A model generated the notes under the pieces. That model was not told the origin of the DNA, ran no database searches, and worked only from the letters and a program-made list of their open reading frames with translations. Positions 1-9,000 of a DNA stretch of 64,000 bases are shown in pieces. The stretch lies in contig NZ_JADQDQ010000006.1 of NCBI RefSeq assembly GCF_015694725.1, forward strand, positions 124,001-188,000, in the 5' to 3' direction. A program made the translations under genes and the position numbers. This DNA is from Hymenobacter jeongseonensis (GTDB lineage: Bacteria > Bacteroidota > Bacteroidia > Cytophagales > Hymenobacteraceae). Each line of letters begins with the position of its first letter. Position 1 is the stretch's first letter.

Positions 1-1149
<1,149 letters not shown>

Positions 1150-1199
1150 CTACGGGCGCTTTGCTCATTAACTCTACACTCTTTATTAATCCTTTTCTG

Positions 1200-2606
1200 A
1201 TGTCTTTTCGTCGTATTCTATTCAAAAACAGCTTGGCGCTGCTCGTGGCCGGCAGCCTGCTGGCGGGCTGCAAAAAAGACGTGCCACAGGCACCCGACCC
1301 TGTCCCGCCGCCCACCACCGACCCCGCCCCGCCCCAGTACGGCACGCCCTTCGCCGGGGTGCCCGAACGCGCCGATGCCGTGATGTACCAGGTGAACATG
1401 CGGGCCTTCAGCCAAAGCGGCAACTTCGCCGGCGTTACGGCACGGCTGGATTCCATCAAGGACTTGGGTGTGAATGTGCTGTACCTGATGCCCATCTACC
1501 CCATCGGCCAGCTGCGCGGGGTGAACTCGCCCTACGCCGTGCGCGACTACAAGGCGGTAAACCCCGAATTTGGCACCCTGGCCGACCTGCGCACCCTGGT
1601 GGACGCCGCCCACGCCCGCGGCCTCACCGTGATGCTGGACTGGGTGGCCAACCACACCGCCTGGGACCACCCCTGGGTTACAGAACACTCCGACTGGTAC
1701 CAGAAAAATGCAGCCGGCACCATCGTTTCTCCTTCCAACAACGGCACCACTTACAACGACGTGGCCCAGCTGAATTTCAACAGCATGCCCATGCGCCTGG
1801 AGATGATTTCGGCCCTGAAATCCTGGGTGTACACGGCCAACGTGGACGGATTTCGCTTCGATTATGCCGACTTCCAGCCCAACGACTTCTGGAAGCAAGC
1901 CACCGACACGCTGCGCAACATCAAAACCCACAAGCTGCTGCTGCTGGCCGAGGGCACCCGCCCCTCCAATTTCGCGTCGGGCTTCGACTACAACTTCGGG
2001 TTTAATTTTTACGGCGGCATCTACAACGTGTACCGCAACAGCGCGCCGGCCACCACCTTCGATGCGCTCAACAACAGCGAGTACACGGGCGCCACGGGCA
2101 CCCAGCAGGTGGTGCGCTACATAACCAACCACGACGTCAACGGCTCGGATGGCACCCCGGTGGCCTTGTTTGGGGGGAAAGCAGGAGCCATGTCAGCTTT
2201 CGTAATTACCGCCTTGTACAAAGGCGTGCCCATGATATACAACGGCCAGGAAGCGGGCATGACCGCAGCCATTCCCTTTCCTTTCACCTCAGTGAAAGTA
2301 CAGTGGGGCGTCAACCCCGACGTGAAGCGCTCTTACAAACAATTATTGGCAGCCCGTGCGGCCAGCACCGCCTTGCGCCAGGGCACACCTACTCCCTACA
2401 GCACCGCCAGCGTCTGCGCCTTCACCAAAACCGCCGGCACCGAGCAAGCCCTCGTGCTGGTCAACGTGCGCGGTTCGGCCACCCTTTACACTCTGCCAAC
2501 GGCTTTGGCTAACTCATCCTGGACCAACGCCTTGCAAGGGGGCGCCGTTGCGCTGGGCACGGAGGTGGTACTGCCCGCCTACGGCTATTTGGTGCTAAAG
2601 AAATAG
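1200..2606 (+). CDS. GH13 alpha-amylase lipoprotein (SusG-like)
   Basis: Predicted 468-residue alpha-amylase family hydrolase for alpha-1,4-glucans. The ATG at 1200 is preferred over an upstream TTG because it begins a clean lipoprotein signal peptide ending LLAGC, followed by a Pro-rich linker. The GH13 core is complete: conserved region I is DWVANHT, the nucleophile is Asp221 in DGFRFDYAD, the acid/base is Glu251 in LLLAEGT, and the transition-state stabiliser is Asp312 in TNHDVNG. A short all-beta C-terminal domain ends in AYGYLVLKK. Lipid anchoring suggests surface or outer-membrane location. It follows the GH97 gene closely, so the two probably act in sequence, the amylase cutting starch and GH97 trimming oligosaccharides. 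Exact specificity (amylase, neopullulanase, glucosidase) cannot be decided by eye. Confidence 0.92.
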   Translation: MSFRRILFKNSLALLVAGSLLAGCKKDVPQAPDPVPPPTTDPAPPQYGTPFAGVPERADAVMYQVNMRAFSQSGNFAGVTARLDSIKDLGVNVLYLMPIYPIGQLRGVNSPYAVRDYKAVNPEFGTLADLRTLVDAAHARGLTVMLDWVANHTAWDHPWVTEHSDWYQKNAAGTIVSPSNNGTTYNDVAQLNFNSMPMRLEMISALKSWVYTANVDGFRFDYADFQPNDFWKQATDTLRNIKTHKLLLLAEGTRPSNFASGFDYNFGFNFYGGIYNVYRNSAPATTFDALNNSEYTGATGTQQVVRYITNHDVNGSDGTPVALFGGKAGAMSAFVITALYKGVPMIYNGQEAGMTAAIPFPFTSVKVQWGVNPDVKRSYKQLLAARAASTALRQGTPTPYSTASVCAFTKTAGTEQALVLVNVRGSATLYTLPTALANSSWTNALQGGAVALGTEVVLPAYGYLVLKK

Positions 2607-2697
2607 CTGCCGTTAGGCCAGCCGCTCAACCGCACGGCTGGCCTGCTGCATTCCCTGAAAAAACCAGCGCCAATTTTTTGGTAACTGACCAAAAACC

Positions 2698-2735
2698 AAA
2701 ACAGCCACTCCGCCGCGAAGCAGAGTGGCTGTTTT
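2698..2735. terminator. Bidirectional hairpin between the amylase gene and tRNA-Gly
   Basis: ACAGCCACTC (2701-2710) pairs perfectly with GAGTGGCTGT (2723-2732). Flanking A and T tracts make both strands look like intrinsic terminators. On the minus strand it directly follows the tRNA; on the plus strand it follows the amylase gene by about 90 bases. Confidence 0.75.
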
Positions 2736-2741
2736 ACAATG

Positions 2742-2814
2742 AGCGAGAAACGAGGTTCGAACTCGCGACCCTCAGCTTGGGAAGCTGATGCTCTACCAAC
2801 TGAGCTACTCTCGC
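2742..2814 (-). tRNA. tRNA-Gly (anticodon CCC)
   Basis: On the minus strand a full cloverleaf can be drawn. The acceptor stem is GCGAGAG with TTCTCGC (last pair G-T), the D arm contains AGTTGGTA, the anticodon stem is TCAGC/GCTGA with loop TTCCCAA, and the T arm is GCGAG-TTCGAAC-CTCGT. The loop places CCC at positions 34-36, reading GGG (glycine). CCA is not encoded. The terminator hairpin lies immediately downstream. Confidence 0.95.
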
Positions 2815-2919
2815 GGGATGACTTGGTGGTACGAAATTACGCCAAAGAACCGGATAAGCAACCTGATTTAGGGGAGACCCCAACTCCAACTTTGGCCGGT
2901 GCGTATGCACAGGACACCC

Positions 2920-3189
2920 ATGGTTACTCGTCCACTTCCCCCCACTACGCGCCGTTTGGTAGGCATGCTACTCATGCTGAGCGGTGGCCTGATGGGCGTG
3001 GGGCTGCTGCTTAAAGTGTACGTAGCCGTGTATAGCTGGAGTACAATGGGCTCTTACAGTCCAGATGCCATGAAGCTCTCCGTCAACCTCGTAGGGCTAT
3101 TGGCCAGCGGGCTGCTGGTGCGCATGGGGTTGCGCATGCGGCGCGGCGAGAAGCCCGGCCAAGACCGCGAAACCAACGAAATGCTGTAA
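2920..3189 (+). CDS. Small two-helix membrane protein, unknown function
   Basis: About 89 residues with a basic N-terminus (VTRPLPPTTRR) and two hydrophobic segments, roughly residues 14-36 and 52-70, separated by a short polar loop; the C-terminal tail is charged (MRRGEKPGQDRETNEML). The likely topology is two membrane spans. The start is uncertain: an in-frame ATG at 2905 and a GTG at 2899 are alternatives; 2920 is chosen because AGGA lies just before it. The stop is 29 bases ahead of the acetyltransferase gene on the same strand. No family was recognised. Confidence 0.6.
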   Translation: MVTRPLPPTTRRLVGMLLMLSGGLMGVGLLLKVYVAVYSWSTMGSYSPDAMKLSVNLVGLLASGLLVRMGLRMRRGEKPGQDRETNEML

Positions 3190-3218
3190 ATCGGCGGGCA
3201 TTGCTCGACCTTTGCATT

Positions 3219-3764
3219 ATGTCATCACCCCTGCGCATTTCCCTGGCCAAGGCCAACCCCGTTACCGCCGCCCAACTCGCCGACCTCGGCCGGCGCACGT
3301 TCCAAGACACGTTCGCCACCACCAACACGCCGGCCGACATGGCCGCTTACCTGGGCGAAAACTTCGGGCCCGATATTCAGCTAGCCGAGTTGCAAGACCG
3401 CGACAATACGTTCCTGCTGGCCCACATGCAGGCCGAGTTGGTGGGTTACGCCAAGCTGCGCGACAACTCCGCCCTCGGCTTGCCCAACGGCCAGGACGCC
3501 GCCGGTCGCCTCGAAATAGAACGCCTGTACGTGCGCGACGACTGGCAGGGCACCGGTCTCGGCGCGGCCCTCATGCGGGGCATTCTGGCCTTGGCCGAGC
3601 AGTTGCATTGCTCCGCCGTGGTGCTGGGCGTGTGGGAAAAGAACGAACGGGCGCGCGCCTTCTACCAGCGGTTCGGCTTTCGGGAAATTGGCCAGCACGA
3701 ATTCCGGTTGGGCCAAGACATTCAAACTGACCTCATTTTGCGCAAAGGCATGGCCGGGCGCTAA
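3219..3764 (+). CDS. GNAT-family N-acetyltransferase
   Basis: 181 residues with the GNAT fold signature: the acetyl-CoA loop DDWQGTGLGAALMRGIL follows beta-strand IERLYV, and the C-terminal half has GVWEKNERARAFYQRFGFREIG, a usual GNAT ending. Such proteins transfer acetyl from acetyl-CoA to a small-molecule or peptide amine; the substrate is not predictable here. The ATG at 3219 is preferred over the in-frame TTG at 3201. A -7-like GACCTTTGC ends only a few bases before this ATG, suggesting a very short leader. Promoter-like sequence for the next gene overlaps this gene's 3' end. Confidence 0.85.
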   Translation: MSSPLRISLAKANPVTAAQLADLGRRTFQDTFATTNTPADMAAYLGENFGPDIQLAELQDRDNTFLLAHMQAELVGYAKLRDNSALGLPNGQDAAGRLEIERLYVRDDWQGTGLGAALMRGILALAEQLHCSAVVLGVWEKNERARAFYQRFGFREIGQHEFRLGQDIQTDLILRKGMAGR

Positions 3765-3799
3765 ACCGGCTACTTTTGGGAATGCCTATGCTTGCATTG

Positions 3800-4855
3800 A
3801 TGCGTTTGATGAGTACCCGCGGCGGCCAGTTGGCCCGGTTCGTGGCCCTGCTGTGCCTGGGCTTGCAAGTAGCCAGCTGCCAATCCCAGTCTAACTCGGA
3901 AGCCACCCCTCCCCCGCCGCCCGTTGGGCACTACGAGGGCAGCATCACGGTAGCCGGACAACCCGAAGTCCGCGCCGCCCTCGACATTCGGCACCCCAGC
4001 CCCGGCCACTACGAAGCCGAGCTGAGCGTGCCTACCACCGGCACGCTCAGTTTCGTCTCCGACACTATCGTATTCCGCAACAACCAATTGCAGTTCACGC
4101 GCCCGGCTCGGCCTAGCCAAGTGCTTACCCTCACTCAAGAAGGAGACTTCTGGCGCGGTTCGCTGATGCTGGATTCTACCAAAGCCGAGGCCATTCTGCT
4201 GAAGCGCGGAGCGCCCACGCCCAGCACCTACCGGGTCGAAGAATTGCCGCAGGACAATGGCTCCGCCTGGCTCTTCTCCCCCTCCGACACCGGCACGCCG
4301 GGGGCTGCCCTCCTACTCCTACCCGATGCGGCCACCGCGCCAGCCGCCGCTTTGTGGGCCGATGCCCTGGCCCGCGAGGGCCTTATTGTGCTGGTACTGC
4401 CGGCCACCGACTCGGCAGCGCCCCCCGCCGAAGCGCCGCGCCTACAGGCAGCCCTGCGCCTGCTGCGCAGCACGCCCGGCGCCGACACCGCCAGCATCGG
4501 CGTGTGGGCTACCGGCGGCCGGGCTTCGGCAGTGGCGCAGGTTTTGGCCGCGCCCGACGGCCCGCGCACAGCCTTCGTTATTGCACAGAATGCTGCGCTT
4601 GACCCGACTGGCCGCGACGCGTTTCGGGCGCTGAAGAAACGTAAGCTGCCCGTCCTCGGCTTGTTCGGCGGGGCTGCCTTCAACCAACAAGCCGCTACGC
4701 TCCGCAATGCCCTGGGAGGCCGTCGCGGGGCCACAGTGCGCACCTATCGCACCACCGGCCCCGATTTGTTGATTCCCGATGGCCTGAGCCCTCGTTTTGG
4801 CCCCGGCCTGCCAAACGAAGTAGTGGAGTGGCTGCGGGGCGCGACGGCGCAATAG
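3800..4855 (+). CDS. Lipoprotein with a degenerate alpha/beta-hydrolase domain
   Basis: Predicted lipoprotein (signal ending LGLQVASC) of about 350 residues. The N-terminal half, after a Pro-rich linker, is a beta-rich domain (HYEGSITVAG...GDFWRGSLML). The C-terminal half follows the order of a dienelactone-hydrolase-like alpha/beta fold, with ALLLLPDA, LAREGLIVLVLP and a nucleophile-elbow position reading IGVWATGGRASA. The expected GxSxG serine is absent there (Thr-Gly in its place), so it may be catalytically dead or a binding protein. Starts at 3782, 3788, 3800 and 3809 are all in frame. A TACTTTTG -7-like element at 3771-3778 makes the earliest ATG unlikely, so 3800 is used. Confidence 0.7.
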   Translation: MRLMSTRGGQLARFVALLCLGLQVASCQSQSNSEATPPPPPVGHYEGSITVAGQPEVRAALDIRHPSPGHYEAELSVPTTGTLSFVSDTIVFRNNQLQFTRPARPSQVLTLTQEGDFWRGSLMLDSTKAEAILLKRGAPTPSTYRVEELPQDNGSAWLFSPSDTGTPGAALLLLPDAATAPAAALWADALAREGLIVLVLPATDSAAPPAEAPRLQAALRLLRSTPGADTASIGVWATGGRASAVAQVLAAPDGPRTAFVIAQNAALDPTGRDAFRALKKRKLPVLGLFGGAAFNQQAATLRNALGGRRGATVRTYRTTGPDLLIPDGLSPRFGPGLPNEVVEWLRGATAQ

Positions 4856-4937
4856 CCCGCATTACCAAGCCACAATTCCTCCGCTCGTCGTGGCTCCATT
4901 AGCTTGACGCTGCCCAAATGACTCGCAAGCTCGGCCG

Positions 4938-7310
4938 TTAAATCAGCAGCAAGCCCTTTTCTCGCATTAGAATCCACGCCGGATTTTGCAGAAAGGCTTC
5001 AAACGTCCCCTCCCCCGTCGGGAATGTAGCGGCGGCTTCCTTCAGCAGCACTTTGGTGTCGTAATCGTGGCTGAGCTGGGTGAGCAGTTGGTGCAGCCAA
5101 AGGCCCGTGGTTTCGGTGGTTTTCACTTCGAAATCCTCGGCTTGCTCGTAGCAGGTGAGCACGGCGCGGGATGCCTTTTTGCCTTGCTCGATGCGGATTT
5201 CCGGGGCGTTGCCCAGCCAGAACAGGCGTTGGTTTTGCTTGGCAAAATCTGGCTTTTCGGGCGCTTGCAGGGCCTGCTGCACGAGGTGACGCGGGGTAGT
5301 GGGCCGGGGCGTTTTAAAATCAAACCAGAAGCCCAGCGGTTCGTCGAGGGCCACACCGTGGAGGTAGTTGTAGAGCGACTTGGCCAAGCCCGGGCCGAAG
5401 GTCTCATGGTCGGCCCCGAGGGGGTCGTCGTGCCAAAGGTCGTTCCAGGCGAAGCCGGCGGGTTCGGGGCCAATGGCGGTCACTTGGTACTTCGCGGGGT
5501 TTTTGCCCACCGGCGAGTGGGCCGTCATCGAAAAGCGGTGCCAATAGCCGCTTTGCACCACGCCGGCGGCGAACAACTGGCGCACCACTTCGAGGCTGTC
5601 CACGGTTTCCTGGGCGGTTTGGGTGGGGAAACCGTACATGAGGTAGGCATGCACCATAATGCCGGCCTGGGTAAAGCCATCGGCCACGCGGGCCACTTGG
5701 GCAATGGTCACGCCTTTTTCCATGAGGGCCAGCAGGCGGTCGGAGGCCACTTCCAACCCGCCCGAAATGGCAATGCAGCCTGAGGCGGCCAGCAGCCGGC
5801 AGAGGTCGGGCGAGAAGGTTTTTTCGAAGCGAATGTTGCCCCACCACGTGATGGCCACGCGGCGCTTGAGCAGCTCCACGGCGAGGTCGCGCAAGGCAAG
5901 GGGTGGCGCGGCTTCGTCCACGAAGTGAAAGCCGGTTTGGCCGGTTTGCTGGATAATCTGCTCGATGCGGTCGACCAGTAGCGTGCTGGGGGCGGTTTCG
6001 TAGCGCGAGATGTAGTCCAGCGTGACGTCGCAGAACGAGCAACGCTTCCAGTAGCAGCCGTGGGCCACGGTGAGTTTGTTCCAGCGGCCGTCGCTCCAGA
6101 GCCGGTGCATGGGGTTCAGCACTTCCAGCACCGAGAGGTATTCCGTCAGCGGCAGGTCGGAGTAGTCGGGCGTGCCTACCTCGTGGTGCGGCACGTCGGG
6201 GTGCGGGTGGTTGATGTACTCGATTTGCCCCTGCTCATTGCGCAGAAACGTACGCTGAAGCTGGTCGCGGCCGGGCGGGTTATAGAGTACGGATTGCAGG
6301 GTGCAGTGAACCTCGTCTTCGGCGTCGTTAACTTCCTGGCCATCCTGCTGAGCTTGTCGAAGCAGCTCTCCCGCTTCGCTGCTGTTAGCAAAAGTTACCA
6401 GCGCGCGAGAGCTGCTTCGACTGCGCTCATCACTACGTTCTTTTTCGGGCTTCGAATCACCTAAATATTCCAGAAGCCGCAGCCACGGGCCTTCGCCGTC
6501 GTCCAGGGTCAGGAAATCGATGTAATTGAAAAAGCGCGGCTCCTGAATGGTGCGCAGTTCCGTGTTGGGGTAGCCGCCGCCCATGATGGTGTGCGTGGCC
6601 GGGCTGATTTCCTTGATGCGCTTGGCTAGGCGCAGGGCGCCGTATAAGTTGCCGGGAAATGGCACGGTGAAGCCTACTATGTCGGGCTTGACCCGTTCCA
6701 GCACTGCGTCCAATTCCTCCAGCAGCAGGCGGTCGAGGAGGTTGGGCGCGGCTTGTAGCGCCTCGTGCAACGGCTCGAAGCTGGTGGCCGAGAGGGCCAA
6801 TTTTTCGGCGTAGCGCGAAAAGCCGAAGTGCGGCCCCACGGTTTCCTTAATAAGGTCGGCCAGGTCTTCGAGGTAGAGCGTGGCCAAGTGCCGGGCCTGG
6901 TCGGTGAGGCCCATCGTGCCGAAGGCAGTTTCCAGGTCGGCCACATTGTCGAAGCGGCTGGCTTCAGGTAGAAACCGGCCGTGGCAAATGCGCGGGGCCA
7001 GGGTTAGGTCCTTGTTCTGGAGGAAGCGAATGACCGGCGTGATGGTGGCCAAGTAGCGGTTTTGCAGGCGCAGCATCCGCTTGGCGTTGTCGCTGAGGCG
7101 GAAGCGGCCAGCTTCAATCTCCGCAAAAACCTGCTGCAAGCCGTCCACCGAAAATAGGCGTAGCACCAGCTGCAAGCCCATGTCGGCCTGGGTGACGGCG
7201 TAGCCGCGCCCGCCCAGAAACCCCTTAATGTAGGCCGTGGCCGGGTACGGGGTATTGAGCTGCGTGAGCGGCGGGGTAAGCAGCAGGATGCGAGGAGAGA
7301 CAGTCGGCAC
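4938..7310 (-). CDS. B12-binding-domain radical SAM protein with an in-frame repeat insertion
   Basis: 790 residues, GTG start at 7310. The N-terminal part (PRILLLTPPLTQLNTPYPATAYIKGFL...) resembles the cobalamin-binding Rossmann domain of class B radical SAM enzymes, including VGFTVPFPGNLYGALRLAKRIKE and THTIMGGGYPN. The radical SAM core begins at about residue 412 with GCYWKRCSFCD, giving cluster cysteines 419, 424 and 427 in CX4CX2C spacing. Further core elements are FHFVDEAAPP, WWGNIRFEK, ISGGLEVASDRLLALMEKGV and YLMYGFPTQT. Substrate and reaction are unknown. Residues about 292-324 are translated from a dispersed palindrome (6341-6436), giving a Ser/Arg-rich low-complexity stretch between the two domains. 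A GAACTTTG -7-like element lies about 44 bases upstream. Confidence 0.9.
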   Translation of the reverse strand: MPTVSPRILLLTPPLTQLNTPYPATAYIKGFLGGRGYAVTQADMGLQLVLRLFSVDGLQQVFAEIEAGRFRLSDNAKRMLRLQNRYLATITPVIRFLQNKDLTLAPRICHGRFLPEASRFDNVADLETAFGTMGLTDQARHLATLYLEDLADLIKETVGPHFGFSRYAEKLALSATSFEPLHEALQAAPNLLDRLLLEELDAVLERVKPDIVGFTVPFPGNLYGALRLAKRIKEISPATHTIMGGGYPNTELRTIQEPRFFNYIDFLTLDDGEGPWLRLLEYLGDSKPEKERSDERSRSSSRALVTFANSSEAGELLRQAQQDGQEVNDAEDEVHCTLQSVLYNPPGRDQLQRTFLRNEQGQIEYINHPHPDVPHHEVGTPDYSDLPLTEYLSVLEVLNPMHRLWSDGRWNKLTVAHGCYWKRCSFCDVTLDYISRYETAPSTLLVDRIEQIIQQTGQTGFHFVDEAAPPLALRDLAVELLKRRVAITWWGNIRFEKTFSPDLCRLLAASGCIAISGGLEVASDRLLALMEKGVTIAQVARVADGFTQAGIMVHAYLMYGFPTQTAQETVDSLEVVRQLFAAGVVQSGYWHRFSMTAHSPVGKNPAKYQVTAIGPEPAGFAWNDLWHDDPLGADHETFGPGLAKSLYNYLHGVALDEPLGFWFDFKTPRPTTPRHLVQQALQAPEKPDFAKQNQRLFWLGNAPEIRIEQGKKASRAVLTCYEQAEDFEVKTTETTGLWLHQLLTQLSHDYDTKVLLKEAAATFPTGEGTFEAFLQNPAWILMREKGLLLI
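6341..6436. repeat. Family A palindromic repeat inside the radical SAM coding sequence
   Basis: The left arm (6341-6370, containing GCTGAGCTTGTCGAAGCAGC) and right arm (6406-6436, containing GAGAGCTGCTTCGACTGCGC) are inverted copies of the arms of the intergenic family A palindromes, partly decayed; the loop begins CCGCTTCGCTG as in other copies. It keeps the host frame open and contributes about 32 residues. Confidence 0.85.
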
Positions 7311-7630
7311 GGCAGCAACTAACCCGGCGAAGTGGGCCGGGGTTCATTTCCGACAAAGTTCGGGCATAGTTGGCGGTGTCACGGCGGCCTTGCCTTTTTG
7401 CCACGGGCCACTAGGTAGCACGGCCAGCATCAGAAGCTGTTGAAACGCCGCCATAATGATTCTGGCCGCGCCCAAGGGGCTTGAGGCAACGGGTAAAGCC
7501 ATTGCTGTGGTGACAATCAGATAGCTCTATCCTGTTGGCTCGTGGCATAAATTTTACACACCCCTTGCTTTCCATTTCTTCGTAAACCATTGAACAGTAG
7601 AACACTGTTTTTCCACCAAATAACTTTACC
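7311..7630. other. Intergenic region between divergent radical SAM and copper-storage genes
   Basis: About 320 bases with no convincing gene. On the minus strand GAACTTTG at 7354-7361 is a plausible -7 element for the radical SAM gene. On the plus strand TAACTTTA ends just before the ATG at 7631. Nothing else was recognised. Confidence 0.4.
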
Positions 7631-7984
7631 ATGCACGCACACACTGCTTCTCCCCGCACCCGTAAGGATAATCGCGCCGTGACCGACGCTCTCAGCCGCT
7701 GCATTGCCGCCTGCGAAATGTGCGCCGACGCCTGCCTCGACGAGGAAGACATTAAGATGATGGTGCCCTGCATCCGCCTCGACCGCGACTGTGCCGACAT
7801 CTGCCGCCTCACGGCCGCCTACATTTCCCGAGGCTCCGACCATGCCCCGCACGTGCTCAAGGAGTGCATGGAAATTTGTCAGAAATGCCACGACGAGTGC
7901 ATCCAGCATTCCCACGACCACTGCCAGCAGTGCGCGGCTGCCTGCAAAGCGTGCCTTGATGCGTGCCGCACCTACGCCGCTTAG
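7631..7984 (+). CDS. Cys-rich four-helix copper-storage protein (Csp/DUF326 type)
   Basis: 117 residues with 16 cysteines in helical CxxxC and CxxC spacing: 24, 28, 31, 35, 47, 54, 58, 79, 83, 86, 90, 98, 101, 105, 108 and 112, plus many histidines. This is the layout of Csp copper-storage proteins, in which a four-helix bundle lined with thiolates binds many Cu(I) ions. No signal peptide or Tat motif is visible, so a cytosolic form (Csp3-like) is expected. It is convergent with an HMA-AraC-type regulator and separated from it by a shared terminator. The pairing suggests a copper-handling unit. Confidence 0.88.
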   Translation: MHAHTASPRTRKDNRAVTDALSRCIAACEMCADACLDEEDIKMMVPCIRLDRDCADICRLTAAYISRGSDHAPHVLKECMEICQKCHDECIQHSHDHCQQCAAACKACLDACRTYAA

Positions 7985-8005
7985 CAGCCTCACAGGCCAG
8001 CAAAG

Positions 8006-8037
8006 AAAAAGGCGACCCTATGCAGGGTCGCCTTTTG
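8006..8037. terminator. Bidirectional terminator between convergent genes
   Basis: GGCGACCCT (8011-8019) pairs with AGGGTCGCC (8024-8032) around a short loop, flanked by AAAAA on the left and TTTTG on the right. It can end both the copper-storage transcript and the opposing regulator transcript. Confidence 0.9.
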
Positions 8038-8062
8038 TTAAGTTCAATTTGATGGGATGATA

Positions 8063-8635
8063 CTACGCCAGTGCGTCGAGCGACACCCGCTCGGGCAGCA
8101 TCAGGCGGCGGAATTCGCTCACCGAATAGCCCGTTACCTGGCGGAACTGGTTGCTTAGGTGCTGGCCCGAACTGTAGCGCATTTGGTCGGCTATCTGGTT
8201 CAGGGTCAGCTCGCCATAGCTTAGCATCTCCTTTACGCGCTCAATTTTGAGGCGAATCAGATACTTTTCGATGGTGAGGTGCGCGGTGCGCGAAAATACC
8301 TTGCTCAGGTGCGAGTACGTGGCCGCAAACCGGTCGGTGAGGAAGGCCGAAGTGGTGAGCGGCGAGCGCGCCGTGCGCAAGTGCTCCAAATAGTCGGCCA
8401 GCACGGTTTTGATTTGCTCGGTGAGCTGCTCGGCGCGGCCCATCAGCAGCTCAAAGCCGGCGGCGTGCAGCAGCGGGGCTAAGTCTTCGGGGTTGGCGGG
8501 GGTGGCGTCGTCGAGTTCAGCTACGCCCAAGGTCACCGCTTTGGGATGATAGCCGGCCCGTTCCAACAGGTTGTGCACGGCTTCGACGCACCGGGGGCAC
8601 ACCATGTTTTTGATATGCAGTAGGTTGGTTTTCAA
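8063..8635 (-). CDS. HMA-like domain fused to AraC-type DNA-binding domain
   Basis: 190 residues. Residues 5-60 look like a heavy-metal-associated (HMA) domain: strand LLHIKN, then MVCPRCVEAVHNLLERAGY with Cys13 and Cys16 where Atx1/CopZ-like proteins bind Cu(I), and a late LLHAAGFELL helix. After a linker, residues about 95-185 are an AraC double helix-turn-helix (FSRTAHLTIEKYLIRLKIERVKEML, TLNQIADQMRYSSGQHLSNQFRQVTGYSVSEFR). The only start that keeps the first HMA strand is the TTG at 8633-8635; the ATG ten codons later would remove it. It begins 5 bases after the stop of the small membrane-protein gene, so both are probably co-transcribed. A copper- or thiol-responsive regulator is inferred from the CPRC motif and the Csp neighbour, not shown. 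Confidence 0.85.
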   Translation of the reverse strand: MKTNLLHIKNMVCPRCVEAVHNLLERAGYHPKAVTLGVAELDDATPANPEDLAPLLHAAGFELLMGRAEQLTEQIKTVLADYLEHLRTARSPLTTSAFLTDRFAATYSHLSKVFSRTAHLTIEKYLIRLKIERVKEMLSYGELTLNQIADQMRYSSGQHLSNQFRQVTGYSVSEFRRLMLPERVSLDALA

Positions 8636-8640
8636 GAGCT

Positions 8641-9000
8641 TTAACGAGTTTCGGGCCGCCGCGAGGGGGCCGGTGAAGAAAAAGAACGATTTGCTGGTGA
8701 GCCACTGCTAGCCCGGCGCGGACGCGGCACCGGAGTAGAGGCCTCCGCCCAGCCACGCCCAAACCAGTGCTCGGTGGCCCAGGTTACGAATGGCACCACG
8801 GCCAGAAACGTAACCGCCAGCAGCCAGAACAGTACGAGAAACGCAGAAAAAAGTCGACCGAAAAAATGGTCACTCACCCCAAACAGATAAAAGACCAGCA
8901 TTAGTGCCAATCCCAGGCTGATGCCGGCCAACACCCCGACCCGCGGCCAGGGCCAGGCAGCAATGCGTTTTTGAAGGCGTTGGCGGAGGGGAACGGGCAT
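8641..9000 (-). CDS. Small membrane protein, unknown function
   Basis: 119 residues with two strong membrane spans, about 20-42 (VGVLAGISLGLALMLVFYLFG) and 49-75 (FSAFLVLFWLLAVTFLAVVPFV), and a basic, Ser/Pro-rich cytoplasmic tail. It lies 5 bases upstream of the HMA-AraC gene on the same strand and may form an operon with it. No family was recognised, and the long disordered tail leaves some doubt about its exact 3' end. Confidence 0.6.
   Translation of the reverse strand: MPVPLRQRLQKRIAAWPWPRVGVLAGISLGLALMLVFYLFGVSDHFFGRLFSAFLVLFWLLAVTFLAVVPFVTWATEHWFGRGWAEASTPVPRPRRASSGSPANRSFSSPAPSRRPETR

Noticed and set aside
2739..3014. Open frame crossing the tRNA-Gly gene
   Set aside because: It overlaps a complete tRNA on the other strand and has no domain, so it is chance.
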